Source: Stictocephala bisonia
Taxonomy: Eukaryota; Arthropoda; Insecta; Hemiptera; Membracidae
Assembly (NCBI GenBank): GCA_035578905.1
Contig: JAQJVL010001211.1
Location: 124,001-188,000 of the forward strand
Direction of reading: 5' to 3'
Length of the DNA stretch: 64,000 nt
Of this stretch, positions 12,713 through 25,202 are shown piece by piece. Below the pieces are notes generated by a model that was not told the origin of the DNA, searched no databases, and saw nothing but the letters and a program-made list of their open reading frames with translations. A program made the translations under genes and the position numbers. The first letter of the stretch is position 1; each line of letters opens with the position of its first letter.

Positions 12713-14185
12713 GGTAGGATAAGATCACGAACTTAATTAAAATTACGTTAATGGCATTAAATTAACGGATGATTATTAAGGTCAATTTTTTTTTAATATA
12801 ATACTAAAATAACTACATTTTTCCACTAAAAGCCTTGAAAATACAATATATTGAATAATAACTTTACATCGAAATAAAAACGTATTTTTACTGTAAACGT
12901 GTGTATTTTTACTTGATTTTATAAAATTTCAGGCTAATGCTCTATAAATTATAAATTTAAAACTGGAATCAAAACCCATTTGGAAAATGGTACTAATACA
13001 GTAATATTCAAAAGGGGTAGTTTAAAACAGTTGTAAAAAACGTATTCATTCATACAATGGCTTGCAGTTTGTGCAATAGGTCCAAGGCCCCCATCTCCAA
13101 TTATGCTTTCTAACCAAGTCAAAAAATGTTATGTACGTCTTGCATAAAAACCACTGTAATTTTACACTGTATTTATTTTCATTTTCACTAAAGGGCTTTT
13201 TAATACTCATTGTTATTAATTAAAAATAAATTTGAATCAATAACCTTGAAGGTAATCATTGTTTATGCACTCAAAAACGTTTCTTTTAGCTGATTTCTTG
13301 GATTTTAATAATCATACATAGAGAGTTTTCACAAATAGTTTCAAATTATCTATTTTAAAAGTCTAGATATTACTATATAATCTCGTATTATATCAAGTTT
13401 TATATCTGGTATAGCCTTGGAGTTTATAGGTGGATTTGAATTGAAAATTTTTAAAGCTATCTCAAATTTTTGCTGCTATTTTATTCATACATACATTTTT
13501 TATGCTAAAATTTAGTAGTAAAGTGGGAAAAGTAAATAATCGTAAAGATATACGAGTTACATTTGTTTGGTTGAATCAAACTTGTAAATCTATGGTTGTA
13601 AATACACAATTTTAACCACACAGCCACTCCTTATTTCAATATTTCCATGTACTAAGTTATTATTTTTTTGGATTTAATAAATACTTTTATCTGTAGATTG
13701 CTATTATAGTCCTACGAAAAATAAGGTGAGGGCTTTACAATTTCTTCACAATTGTACGCTTAAAAAAAAAATAACAACCTACAGTTATAAAGTACCACCT
13801 ATCTGCTTACATTTGTAATTGTAACGTTAAAACTGATTACAAGTAAGTAGTTCTAACTAATATCCTAGACATTTAATTATCTTTTGTGTTGTCATAATTA
13901 TAATTATATAAGGTCAGCAGTTTATTCAAAAGCGTTCCCATTTATTTGTGTTATTTATTTCCTCACTGATACAAACGTACACGTGTATATTCATTTCAAT
14001 GTATGTGTGGTATAATCATTAACTTTCTATTATTTTGACAAAATTGAATAGATAAGGCTGCCACTTTGGTAATGGAATTGGGGAATTTGGCCCCTGGCCA
14101 GATCCGGCCTGGTGAATAAGTTAACAGGGGTTTGGTGTTTACCCAAGCTTCGGGGGAAATCCTTAAGGTCTTAATTAGATCTTAG
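12713..14185. other. Non-coding stretch with a GC-richer patch
   Basis: Mostly AT-rich. Positions 14060-14165 contain a locally GC-rich segment (GGCCCCTGGCCAGATCCGGC and CTTCGGGGGAAATCC) that looks out of place but has no open frame of useful length. It lies just before a tandem duplication. Confidence 0.5.
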
Positions 14186-14417
14186 AATTCCTAAGTTAAA
14201 CAGTCACGTTGATTAAAGTTTAAGTTTTATCAGAAGTTACAACACTAGTGACGAGAGACTGTTAGTGCGATGTTACTGAGGTATATTTTGTTAACATTTA
14301 TAATTCCTAAGGTATACAGTCACGTTGTTCAAAGTTTAAGTTGTATCAGAAGTTACAACACTAGTGACCAGAGACTGTTAGTGCGATGTTACTGAGGTAT
14401 GTCTTGTTAACATTTGT
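14186..14417 (+). repeat. 116-bp direct tandem duplication
   Basis: Two adjacent copies begin AATTCCTAAG at 14186 and 14302 and share CAGTCACGTTG, CAGAAGTTACAACACTAGTG and GACTGTTAGTGCGATGTTAC. Only a few differences separate them, so the duplication is fairly recent. Confidence 0.92.
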
Positions 14418-14713
14418 TCACGACTTTTTTAACAAGTCAATATTAACCCAATGAACGCAAATTCATAGAAAATTTCCACAGAAAATATAAATTGTTTAAA
14501 ACAAAATTAAAAGAAGGAACCACTTACACAACAAATGTTTTACACACAAAAAAACCTGTGTACACAACATCAATATCTATTTTCCCTCCTAAAAACGAAT
14601 ATCGCATTCCTTAATTATTAATTTTAATTAAAAACTTATCTTTAAGATCTTTCTAAGTTACAGTACTCAAATATTCAAATTTTACAAAAGAGCCTTAACT
14701 CTTTTTACTTCCC

Positions 14714-15525
14714 CCCATATGAGTTAGCACAGAAAAAGTAATGTCGTTGTAAAAACATTTGTCTACAAGTTGATCTAAAAATCCAATTTAGTTTTCTCTG
14801 AACAGAAAAAAAATGTTGGTGTTTGTCCGTACGTGTATATGTGCAGTTAGCTGGAGACTGAACGGATGGATTCATTTTTGTGAAATTTGGCATGTAGGTG
14901 TATTTAGCCTATTATCTCTAGACTATTATTTAACTTTTTTGAAATTTTACTTTTTTTATTTTTATGGGCAAAAGACATACAGAAATAAAATTTTCTCAAA
15001 AACGGCTCTAACGATTTTGATTACATTTTCAGGACTGATATGAATAAAAATGTTAAATATTTTTGTAAAAACCGCATATCTCTAACTTGACTAGTATTTT
15101 AGCTATAAAAATGTTTTACAAGCAAAAGCATTTAAAAAAGCAAATTTTTCAAGCTTTATTCTAACGATTTTGATTAAATGTTCAGTAAATATGTGAACTA
15201 CAGTTTGAAATTATTTACTTTCCACCCCATTAAGTTGGAGATGGCGGTGAAGGCCAGAAGCTACAATTCAAGTGGTTAAAGGTTGTTTAAATAAAATCTG
15301 GCTATGTGATTAATTAAACAGCTGTTTTTGAAGATTTTTTTTTCTCATTTTTATTTAAAATAAAATAAGTATTGCGTTTATACATGCTTTAGAAATCTAA
15401 TTAATTGAACATCTGTTTTTATTTAGGTGAATTCTTACCTCCTTCAATTTTTTATTTTTTAAACAATCTGACATGACAAAGGGAAAGGAAGAAAGTTTGT
15501 GCCAGTTACCTGGTACCATTTATTT
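14714..15525 (+). mobile_element. REP-E copy 1, apparently interrupted
   Basis: It aligns with 18080-18590 and, inverted, with 50085-50518: ACAAGTTGATCTAAAAATCC, a GTCCGTACGTGTA run, GGAGACTGAACGGATGGAT, GTGAAATTTGGCATGTAG and TTTTATGGGCAAAAGACATA. The 3' part (GTGCCAGTTACC..TACCATT) reappears only near 15500, so about 240 bp around 15230-15470 appear inserted or rearranged. No coding capacity and no terminal inverted repeats are visible. Confidence 0.7.
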
Positions 15526-15750
15526 TTACTGTAAAGCTGTAATTAAAGGTTTGTAACTAACCTTTATGTATTCATGGCTTGAATTTAAACAAGTTCTTGC
15601 TACACGCATGTTAGTATGTCACGTATTTGCAATAATCATGCCACTACGAATTTTCTTGCCGTTATGCCACAATTGTGCACGTCATACCATGAGTTTGCGC
15701 GATAACATGCTCCAAATTAGCACGTTTTCATGCCAAAGATGCACACGTTG

Positions 15751-16020
15751 TCACGTCTGGTGATGACTGGTTGGTAGATTCATAAGCTAAAGGTTCTTAG
15801 TTCGATCCTAACTCGACTAGTAACAAATTTTGAAAGGGAGCAATTGGTAACCACCGGGTGTTAATTTGTCATTAGGCTATTAATTAATCACGTTTTCTAA
15901 GGAATAGTCGACCTTAGTTTGTAACAATGACGACATTCATTCGTTTATTAACAAGCATCACACTCATTCGAAATCCATATTCACCCATATCTTGATGGAT
16001 ATGTGAATATGGATCAAGAG
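15751..16020 (+). mobile_element. SINE-C copy 1 (full-length reference)
   Basis: The tRNA-like head has an A-box-like GACTGGTTGGTAGATTC and a B-box GTTCGATCCTAACTCGAC. The body follows, then the tail GGAATAGTCGACCTTAGTTT, GTAACAATGACGACATTC and CACCCATATC, which is shared with SINE-B. An 11-bp hairpin (TCCATATTCAC at 15974, GTGAATATGGA at 16003) sits at the 3' end. Likely transcribed by RNA polymerase III when young. The preceding ORF at 15566-15763 is not considered coding. Confidence 0.75.
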
Positions 16021-16749
16021 ATTTATTTAACCTTATTTATTTATTATAAGGTTCTTTCTTAAGAATAAATAAATAAAAGAAAAGTAAAAAAAAAAAAAAA
16101 AAAACTGTTCATGAGGCCTGTTGTTTCACACGTGCAGTTAGTAATGTTGCAGCACTGCTATGCCATGAATTTGTACGTAAACCTATTCAAACCACAAATT
16201 TGCCTGACGACATGAATGAAATTTCATCCAGACTGTTTATTTATTCAACAGACTTAAAAAATACTGTTCGTTTATTTTATAAGTAATTAAACAATATTAC
16301 AACATGTAGGTCAAAAAAAGCAGTAACTGCGTTTCTAAAAAAATTAGGCCCAAGTAAAAAACCTCCAGATTTATGTAGAATCAGAACCACAAAGGTCTGA
16401 CTATCAGCTAACAAGCCCAATACACGATTACCGATTACTTAATAAATTGAATTTTATTAAATTTCATGAGAGATTGGTTTAAAAGAACAATAAATAATAA
16501 AGTAAATTTAGAAATAACGTTGACACAATTTACTTCAATTTTATTGCCTCAGGAATGATTTATTACAATCATTTTTATTTTTACTAATAACTATAGTGTT
16601 TTTGTAACATAAGACACCTAATAAATAACATGTAATAATATTTGTATACTAATGATAATAATGTACGATAAGGTATTACTATAGAATAAGGCCCTTGTCA
16701 ATTGTCCTGCTCACATTTTTTATAGTAGTTAATACAAAAATGTTTTATA

Positions 16750-17372
16750 GTTTTTCAGAGCAAAATCCGGTAATACGAAAATGAGGAAAAACGGAAGAAT
16801 AATTTGTTGCATGAATATAGCGTTGTGGGTACTAAAATTTTACGGACTTATTATTTTTATTTAGTTTCAGATTATAACTTAGTATATGCTGATCCATCAT
16901 TCTATTAGTTTTTGTGTTCATTTTATTTTTTTTCTTACATTATTTTTATGAGTCATGTTATATTATCTATCTGTATATATTTTGTGTTTACACTTAAAAA
17001 GCTGTTTAGACATGTATATAGACATGTATATTTTCATATTTATTATAAGTTTATCTTTTGTTTGTACATCTCAATTATATTTTTTATTTCTCTATATTAA
17101 GACCATCCAGTAAGACTTATGCCCATGTGGGCATTATTTCATATGTATGTTGTCATATTTTCTTTTTGTAATTTTACAAGAAATAAATGTTTATTTGATT
17201 TGATCATACGAATGTGGCAGGGGATTTACAATCAATTGAACTATTACTAAGTTTGCTAATGAACCAGTTGCATTAAGGTTTTGTTTTTTTAGGTCAGGTT
17301 GGGTATTATTAGGTTAGATTATGTTAGTTTTGATTAGGTTACGATTGGTTTTGTTAGGTTAGGTTTACGATC
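16750..17372 (+). mobile_element. FB-F copy 3, one arm plus core, split by a LINE tail
   Basis: Positions 16750-16850 match the FB-F arm (AATACGAAAATGAGGAAAAA, GTGGGTACTAAAATTTT). The arm resumes at about 17205 (CATACGAATGTGG, TTTACAATCAATTGAAC) and ends in the TTAGGTTAGATTATGTTAG core. The opposite arm is missing. Confidence 0.6.
16855..17205 (+). mobile_element. Non-LTR retrotransposon 3' end inserted in FB-F
   Basis: The segment interrupting the FB-F arm ends TTTTACAAGAAATAAATG followed by TTTATTTGATTTGATC, a typical LINE 3' end with an AATAAA signal and a short terminal repeat. It is about 350 bp with no surviving coding domain. The ORF at 16912-17100 is Phe/Tyr-rich and not recognisable. 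Confidence 0.5.
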
Positions 17373-17379
17373 ACCACAT

Positions 17380-17460
17380 TACGTTTGTGGTTTGGTGGAG
17401 CCTTCCCCACCGTACGTGTATACCACCACCACTATGCGTGTATGTGTGGGTGGGAGGGAA
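17380..17460 (-). repeat. MS-G minisatellite fragment
   Basis: CCGTACGTGTATACCACCAC and GCGTGTATGTGTGGGTGGGA match the units at 38128-38265 and, in opposite orientation, at 52720-52940. It abuts the FB-F core directly. Confidence 0.45.
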
Positions 17461-18079
17461 TTACCAAAAATAAAAATGTGTTAATTATCACAAATAGATT
17501 TATATAAATTTTGAAACAGTTTTAGATTAGAATTACAGTCTCAATAACTATAATTTTTAATTATATTGTTTTAATTATAACTGTTAGGAAATACATTTTA
17601 TTTGTTTTAAAACTGTATAATTTATTCTTGAAGTATGGTTAAATGTCCGCTTACCGATGAGCAATATTACCGTTTAAACATGACCCAAACGTTGGACAAA
17701 TTAAAGAGCGTTTCTTAACTGATTTAACAAGCAAGTCAAAAGCCTCATTAAAAGACAGCAGCAGAATGCTTTCAAGGCTAAGTATCTCTACTTAAGTATC
17801 TCGGTTGCCTTTTACTTTCAGGAGTTCGCACGCAAATTCAATTTATATCCTAAGCTACGTCAACTAAGATATAATGGAAGCATAAGACAATTTGTGTTAA
17901 TGAATGTTGCGAAGTATTAAATGATATCATGTTCTTATAATTAAATAATTTATAACTTCAATAGTGTCTCATAAACAAATTATACCGAAATAATTATGAT
18001 TTAAATTTAGTAAATCTCATTTAAACTAATTTCCAATTAAACAAGTTATATAGTCTATAATATATGAGTTTTTACTTTC
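17461..18079. other. Non-coding stretch
   Basis: Positions 17640-17840 are a little less AT-rich but carry stops in every frame. No repeat partner was found. Confidence 0.45.
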
Positions 18080-18590
18080 TCTCATAAGCGTTAGCAAATA
18101 GAAAGTATTGTGATCGTCTAAAAAAGTGTTTTACAAGTTGATCTAAAAATCCATTTTAGAGTCTTCTGAAAAAAAATGTTTTTTTCGAAAAAACATTGTG
18201 GTTTATGTCCGTATGTATGTCTGTCTGTGTGTATAAGAATTTCGCTGGAGACCAAACGGATGGATCAGTTTTTATGAAATTTGGTATTTAGGTGTATTTA
18301 GCCAATATCTCTAGATCTTTTTCAGTTTTTTGGAATTTTATTTTTATGGGTGAAAAATACACAAAAATAGAGTTTTCTCGAAAACGGCTAATTTTGATTA
18401 AATCTTCAGGAAAGATGTGAATTACAATTTAAAATTATTAGTATCACAGCATGGCTCTAATTTGACTAGTTTTTGAGTTATGGCAAAAAAAACATTTTTG
18501 GGAATCAAACAGGTTATTTTCAAAGTTTCATTTTTTGGTGTTTAATATGGGGGAAAAGTTGTGCCAATTCATTAGAACCATTTTTTAATT
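18080..18590 (+). mobile_element. REP-E copy 2 (best full-length copy)
   Basis: Runs from TCATAAGCGTTAGCAAATAG to GCCAATTCATTAGAACCATT. Internal landmarks are TACAAGTTGATCTAAAAATC, a GTATGTCTGTCTGTGTGTAT run, TGGAGACCAAACGGATGGAT, ATGAAATTTGGTATTTAGG, TTTTCTCGAAAACGGC and TTGACTAGTTTTTGAGTTAT. It is about 510 bp with no ORF and no terminal inverted repeats. Confidence 0.75.
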
Positions 18591-18689
18591 CAGAGAAAAG
18601 TATATGTCACTTAGATATAACGTGTGATAACATTTGAAGAAGAGAAGTATAAACTATTTTAACAATACATTCTTTTTTTAATTCAAATC

Positions 18690-18776
18690 ATCTGTACACA
18701 AAATAAGTACAAAATGTACAAATATTCGGTAAACCACACTTAACCATCCTCAGACCAGAGAGATGATGCACAAAGT
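18690..18776 (-). mobile_element. REP-L copy (inverted)
   Basis: The reverse complement contains TCTGGTCTGAGGATGG, a short imperfect stem, TTTACCGAATATTTGTAC and ATTTTGTACTTATTTTGTG. It aligns with the 26945 copy in the CTGAGGA..CCGAA region and the adjacent TTTTGTACTT units. Confidence 0.55.
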
Positions 18777-19864
18777 AATCAAATCTATTTCATTGTGAGC
18801 CCCTCTGGCCTGATTTGCGTCGTTTACAAAAATGTATAACCATAAGCAATAAAATTGATATAATATTTAATTAACATTTGCTTCTACAGTATAAATATTT
18901 TACTCCTCGCAAACAAAAATGTGTAATAGTTCATTTTTTAATATTGTCAAAATACTGTCAATAAATTACTGTATTTTTTCTGTGTTTTGCTCGAGATTAA
19001 CGTGAATAAAAAGGAACAACCTTCAGAGAATGTTCTTCCCAAGGAATTATCTTGGTTACAGAGAACAGCGTATTTCTTATGCATTCTTTTTTATTCCCAG
19101 GCACTGCGATGGCTAAAGAGAACCCTTCGTTCCTTAAGTCTTGACTAGAAATAACAATTTATATTTTAGCATTGCATTAAGATTGCATATATGAGTTTAC
19201 CATACCAAAACAAGAAACAAAATTATACTAATATGTAGTTCTTGCTATGGAAGAATCTAAAAACTCAATTAGAATTAAATAAATGATATCATAACTAATA
19301 AAGTAATGTTATTTTGTTATTTTTCTTTACGTAATTATGTTCAATTATTCTTTAAAATTGAATAACAAGTTTGTGGGCCATTTCACTATTTTGTGTTGAA
19401 ATGATAGGCGGAGAACCATTATATTTTACTGTCATACAATATTTGGATTATTATCCTGATTAATTGTATAAGTTTTTTTTTTTTTTTAATTTAAACACAT
19501 CTAAATTAAACAGTCATAAAAATATAAACGTTCTATTTATTAAAGAACTTGTGCTTGCAGTATAGTTCATTTTGTGTGTTTATCTATAATTGTTGCAGAC
19601 GTCTAAGTTATCCCAGTGAGAGGGCAATGACGTTAATGAAAGACATGCGACGCTTCGAGTACGATTTAATTAGTCATGTGACACTAATGTCTAGACAATA
19701 AAGCTGTAGTGAATAAAGTTTATAAATCTCAATTTTTCTTCATTTTTCTTACTTATACAAGACTAAATATTATATTTGAAACTAATCCATAATTTATAAT
19801 TTAATTTTGTTCCTTTATTTTTAGAACATCAATCATCACGAAATGGCAGAATATTTATTTTTAC
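18777..19864. other. Non-coding stretch
   Basis: A pyrimidine tract followed by AG near 19090-19100 looks like a splice acceptor, with a short open run after it, but it stops after about 15 codons. Not called as an exon. Confidence 0.45.
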
Positions 19865-19945
19865 TTTTCTTTTTCTTAAACTTCACTCGCCTGTGCGTTA
19901 ACTTTATTCGTTGGTTCAGTAGGGATTTGAACCTTGGGCCACCAC
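19865..19945 (-). mobile_element. SINE-A 3' fragment
   Basis: CTGTGCGTTAACTTTATTC and GTTGGTTCAGTAGGGATTTG followed by AACCTTGGGCC are the reverse complement of the SINE-A B box and body. It abuts the 3' end of the next SINE-C copy. Confidence 0.65.
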
Positions 19946-20178
19946 GCAGGATATGGATATATAATGAGTTCAATGAGTGGAAATGAGTGAATGTAGTCGT
20001 TGTTATAAACTAAGGCCGACTATTCCTTAAAAAGTGTCATTAATTAATAGGCTTAAGACAAATTAATAGCTGGTGGTTATCAGCTGACCCCTTTAAACAT
20101 TTTTTATGACTCTGAGTGGGATTGAACTGAGAACTTTTATCTCATAAATATGGCCTTTTGCCAACTACAGACAAACTT
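19946..20178 (-). mobile_element. SINE-C copy 2
   Basis: GAGTGAATGTAGTCGTTG, CTAAGGCCGACTATTCC and GTCATTAATTAATAGGC are the shared tail in inverted orientation. TGGGATTGAACTGAGAAC is the reversed B-box region of the head. Confidence 0.75.
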
Positions 20179-20774
20179 ATTATTTGTAGTAAAATATATA
20201 TACAATACAAATAAAAATTTAATTGAATATCGACTTAATTTTATTGAAATGAATATTTATTCCACGAGGACATTGGATGAAATCAAAGTTCAATCAAATC
20301 TTTTGCACCTAATTTGATTTTGACTTAATCAGAGACTGATTAGCCTTAATTTAACGGTAAAAGTAATCAATCAACTAAATGAAATTAAAATTATCCGTCA
20401 AATAATGTCTGTCTGAGTAAGGTAAGTCTATTTAATTTGCCGATGTAAAGCGAAATATTTATGATTTTCGGAAAAGTAAATAGTATTGGTTCAATTACTT
20501 TCAATAGTATAAATTAACGAATTTCAATAATTAAACTTTACGATTGAGTAATTGAAGTTTCTTTTATATGATTTAAATTTAATTACAATGTTTTATCGCC
20601 AAATTTAACAAATTAGGTTCAATTCAATTTCTTCAATGTTTTATAATTACCTCTTCTTACTATTAACAGTTCTAAACAATATCAAATGATGATAATATAT
20701 TTAGTAGAGTTTTCTTAGAAAAAGTTTCTTTTGTTATATCGCTACTAATGTAACAATGAAGTGTTATCTGGTTA
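20179..20774. other. AT-rich stretch
   Basis: Repeated TTAATTTGA-like words at 20290-20600 give a weak degenerate periodicity. No gene or recognised element. Confidence 0.45.
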
Positions 20775-21112
<338 letters not shown>

Positions 21113-22107
21113 CGTATTTTATTTGACTACAAGTATTTTTATAGTAAATCGTCCTGTAAACATTACTTTGTAGTTGACTGTATATTTGATCATATGTTTT
21201 ATATTCTTCAAATGTATTTTGTCACGTTGTTTTTAATTACCACTGTTCTTCTTTTTTCATTGTTAAAATAATATAGGGTAGTGAACTTAATAATTTTTAC
21301 ATATTACATGACCACTTACTCATATAAGGTTTCAAAACAAATGTTTATTTGGACATAAACTAAATGTACGGAAGGAGAAAAGTACGTATATATGACGTAT
21401 GGTTTGTTACACTGTGATATCCTAATCAGATAGTATAGTTTTCTGTTAGAAATGTAATCTAGAGGACACCCCTACAAGTTTCAAGAGTCAACCTCGTCAC
21501 TTGATAATGCTGATTATAGTATTGCTGATAAGACACGTTAATTAATAATATTTCAACAGCTGTACTTCTGCTTTGCTACTATAACAATTGTAATATCAAT
21601 TAAAATTGCTTATCATGTTATAATAACTGTTGTTTTACATTATGAAAAATTGCAGATAGTATATTTTCGAAATTTACATAGTAATTACTTTTAAAAAATG
21701 TTCGTTAATAAAGCCATTTTCACAAACGGTTGTCATAACTTTTTTGAACACAAATTCAATAATAATTAGGAAGAATTTCTGCTATAAACACGATTTATTC
21801 TATACATTCCAGACAAATCCCTTTGACGACCGAAAATGTAAAGAAACATTGTCTATAAAGTGCTAAGCGGTTTCATAGCTGACTTAACCGTGACCTGGTT
21901 CGTGCAACGGTGCCAGATTTACTGCACCAAAAATACGCTCGTAAATTTGGCAACGCTGCACTCTTAACATACCAGTGACTTTCACCCATTGTTACTGTTT
22001 TCGAGAAGTGTTCAATACTTTTATGAACCATTATACTTGTTTACGAGAAGATTATTTATAAGTTCATAAGAGTATTTATTCATTTTTATTATTATTTATT
22101 TATTCTT
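21113..22107. other. Non-coding stretch
   Basis: Nothing recognised. A slightly GC-richer patch at 21880-21990 has no ORF and no partner in this window. Confidence 0.5.
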
Positions 22108-22350
22108 ATGACACCGATCGTCAATATATGGATTTCAAATGAATATGATGAGTGTAAATGAGTGAATGTAGTCTTTGTTACAAAAAAAGGCTGACTATTC
22201 CTTAGAAAGTGTCATTAATTAATAGACCAATGACAAATGAACATCCTGTGTTTATCAGCTGATCTCTTTCATTGTTATGACTCTGATTGGGATCGAACTG
22301 AGGACCTTTTTAGATGAATAAATTAGGCTTTAACCAACTACACTATTTAT
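22108..22350 (-). mobile_element. SINE-C copy 3
   Basis: It starts at ACACCGATCGTCAATATATG (reversed 3' end), then GGCTGACTATTCCTTAGAAA, GTCATTAATTAATAGACC and GGGATCGAACTGAGGACC, the reversed B box. It is close to the copy at 19946. Confidence 0.78.
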
Positions 22351-24319
22351 ACATTACATTCCTGAAATATAAACGATATCCTATTTTAAATAATAAACAC
22401 ACCGTTATATTAGAAGTAAATATTTTACAATCAAGAAATGTTTAAAACACTGAAAGTTTATTTAGAGCAATAATACTATAAAACTATTTAAACAACATAG
22501 AAATACTATATGCATAAGCACAAATTAAATATATTGAATAAAAATATAAGTACATCGAGTTCTTTTTATTTTCACCATAATTTATAGGCTATCGTTTATG
22601 TTTCAGGAATGCATGCGTTTTGGTGCATGTATACCAATTATAAACCGACAATTACTTTTAAAGCAACCAATGTTACGAACAAAATATTAATGTGATTTAT
22701 TTAGAAACTGTTTAATATATTATCCTGAGTATGATTATTTATAAACTTATATAATTATTTATAAGGGTTTAATATTATAACTATCTCACTATTAATTCCA
22801 CTTGCTAGCCACTTTTGCCTTAGTTTTCGAACACTGAACGTGGAAGGAACCAAAGTTCGTACGTGGAAGGAAACGTACGATGTTTGTCTTAACAAACTCG
22901 TTGTTTTATATAGTTTTAACACATATTAAATATATTAATTTTTAATTTCTGGTCTGAAGGTGTTAATTTTTTTTTTTTTTTTTTTTTTGACACACTTAAT
23001 TCACATACGGTAATTAACTGTAAAAATATAAAAATACTCAATTTTTTACAAAAACGAAATTATGGTCTACTATAGAGCAGTTATTCACCATCAAATCACA
23101 CTTTATGTGTCACGACATAGTCATTATTACACGAAAGAATTGTTGAAATTGAAACTCATGTTTTTCGTGGAGAGAAATGGCCAACTCAATGCTATCGAAA
23201 TTATTCTTGTAATTGGATCAGTTCTTCAACAAAAAGAAATTGAATAATTAATTTGATTTATTTTTTACATCTTCAAATAAAATTATAACTAAAATATATC
23301 TTAGAACTATAAAAGAACATGCCCATACAGGCTAATCAGTTCCTAATATGTCACTAATCTGTTTATCTGTAGCACAGAAATATAAAATGTTTTGGATATT
23401 TTCGTTTGTGTGTAAATTTCAATACGTTTACAGCGTAAGAAACTATAATCTTTATTTTAAGAAAGTACCTCTGTTAAATATATTTAAAAAGTATCAATAT
23501 AAACTTCAAATATGAAAAATAATGCTAAAGTTTTTTTTATAACAGGTGTTCTGAAGGATAAAATCCATTCTGACTGAAAATAATAATTTGATACATTTAA
23601 AATATGTCATTTTATTCATTTTATATCTGACATGTTCTTTTCTCAATTATTTTACTGTTAATATTTGAATTTTATGATTTCCAATTTTTAGGTCATATTT
23701 TAAAATGTTAATTATTTTTAATTTATAAATAAAAGCCTCATACAAATATTAATAAAAATATAAAGGTCAAAACGACTTGTATAGCAGAAATCAGAAATAT
23801 TATTTGAGTAATCACATTGTATTCAAAATGTTATTTATTTAATAAAAAAGGTAAAATTTACACTGAAGCAGTACTTGAATTGTTAACCAAAGTACTCACC
23901 ACTATGACAACCTGTATTTCAATATAGTTTAGTGTATTTATAGTTGTGGCTAGGCAGTTATTGTCGTTTGTTAATGTTTACCAAAACTTGTCAGTTGATT
24001 GAAAATTTGTTTTCGCACAGCAATTTGTTTGCCATACAAACTTGACTTAACTCACTATATGGGGCGCTATTGTCTGTTAAATCAGGGTGAATACACCCCA
24101 AGTTGTTATGAGATTGCCACACCTTAATAAAATAAACTGTGATGCTACAAGCTCATTGTTAACCCAAGAATTAAAAATATATATCAATATGATGGGTATG
24201 CAGGATATACTGAATAATATCTATAACTGATGAATATTTGAAGTTTCCTTAGAAAAATTGCACGTTTTAAAATTCAGTTTGTCGCGTACAAATGACATAA
24301 GTGCGCTGTATATAGTGGT
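22351..24319. other. AT-rich non-coding stretch
   Basis: Contains a poly(T) run of about 22 at 22967-22988 and a short CGTGGAAGGAA duplication near 22840-22875. The ORF at 23062-23247 has no recognisable motif. Confidence 0.5.
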
Positions 24320-24425
24320 ATACTGTACTACAGCTGTAAACTGTACGTTAAATCCGAAATCAGTTATATCGGGGTCCGTTAAATCGAGGTCCGTTAAATC
24401 AAGGATTTATCCTTGTTAGGGAAAG
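24320..24425 (-). mobile_element. Possible pogo/Tigger-like terminal region
   Basis: In reverse complement this reads as repeated CTCGATTTAACGGAC and CCCGATATAACTG blocks ending near TACAG. Such 'TTTAACGGAC' direct repeats occur in the subterminal parts of some pogo/Tigger elements. No transposase is present and the other end was not identified. Confidence 0.3.
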
Positions 24426-24937
24426 GCTTCCATTTGTAACTCTATGATACATTTTTTATCTGTTTGGTATACAGTTTCAGTATGATTACTTTAGCTATTT
24501 CCAGTCATTATCACAAATTAATACATTTTAAATACCCATCATACTTTTTATAATTAATTTTCACTGAACAAAGGGGTTACATTTGAATAAATATTACAAT
24601 ATATATTTCATATAATATGAATATTTGTGCCAATAACTCGATTATCTACAGAGGTATACTATATACATATACATAATGTTTAATATACACCGCTGGTTAA
24701 AATATTAAACATTAACGTACCTGAAAACAGCTGATAAATAAAGATACCAAGTGTAGCATTGAATATGTCTATTTGTATATAAAATAAATGCTAAAATGAA
24801 GTAAACCATTTTTATATTCTCAATAACGATCGCAAATATTGTAATAAAATTAATTATATTATAATCTTTTCAAATACTTACATCAACTGGAAACATTTAA
24901 AACTGAACCTATTATTTTAAAATTATTTAAATTCAAT
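24426..24937. other. AT-rich stretch
   Basis: Nothing recognised between the possible transposon end and the LINE-K remnant. Confidence 0.5.
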
Positions 24938-25140
24938 TGTGGGGAATCTATCCAAAGAATGGATCACATAGTTTCAGAATGCCCCTTGCAATGTTTTAAG
25001 GAGGATTATCTAGCGTAAATAGAATCAGTGGGGAAAGTCTTAATTGGCTTGATGGATTTGATTTAGCTTTGTGACAGGAGATGACTTGTTATTTATTTAT
25101 TTTAATTTTTATTATAATCTAATGACTTTAAAAAAGTATA
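24938..25140 (+). pseudogene. LINE-K C-terminal end, copy 1
   Basis: Translation from 24938 gives CGESIQRMDHIVSECPL, a CysX..HisX..Cys arrangement seen in the C-terminal zinc-knuckle region of several non-LTR ORF2 proteins (R1/I/LOA-type groups). A second frame follows, with GLSSVNRISGESLNWL and FDLAL before a stop at 25072-25074, so a frameshift lies near 25000. The 3' UTR begins CAGGAGATGACTTG. It is strongly 5'-truncated: only about 45 codons and a short tail remain. The 32176 copy aligns over the same part, so both are remnants of one family and neither can be active. Confidence 0.7.
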
Positions 25141-25202
25141 AAACACAGCTTTTATATCTTTTTAAATATTAAAAACATTGTAGCTGACAAAAAACCATTC
25201 GC

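Noticed and set aside
19080..19145. Splice acceptor plus short exon
   Set aside because: The pyrimidine tract and AG are common in AT-rich DNA, and the following frame closes after about 15 codons.
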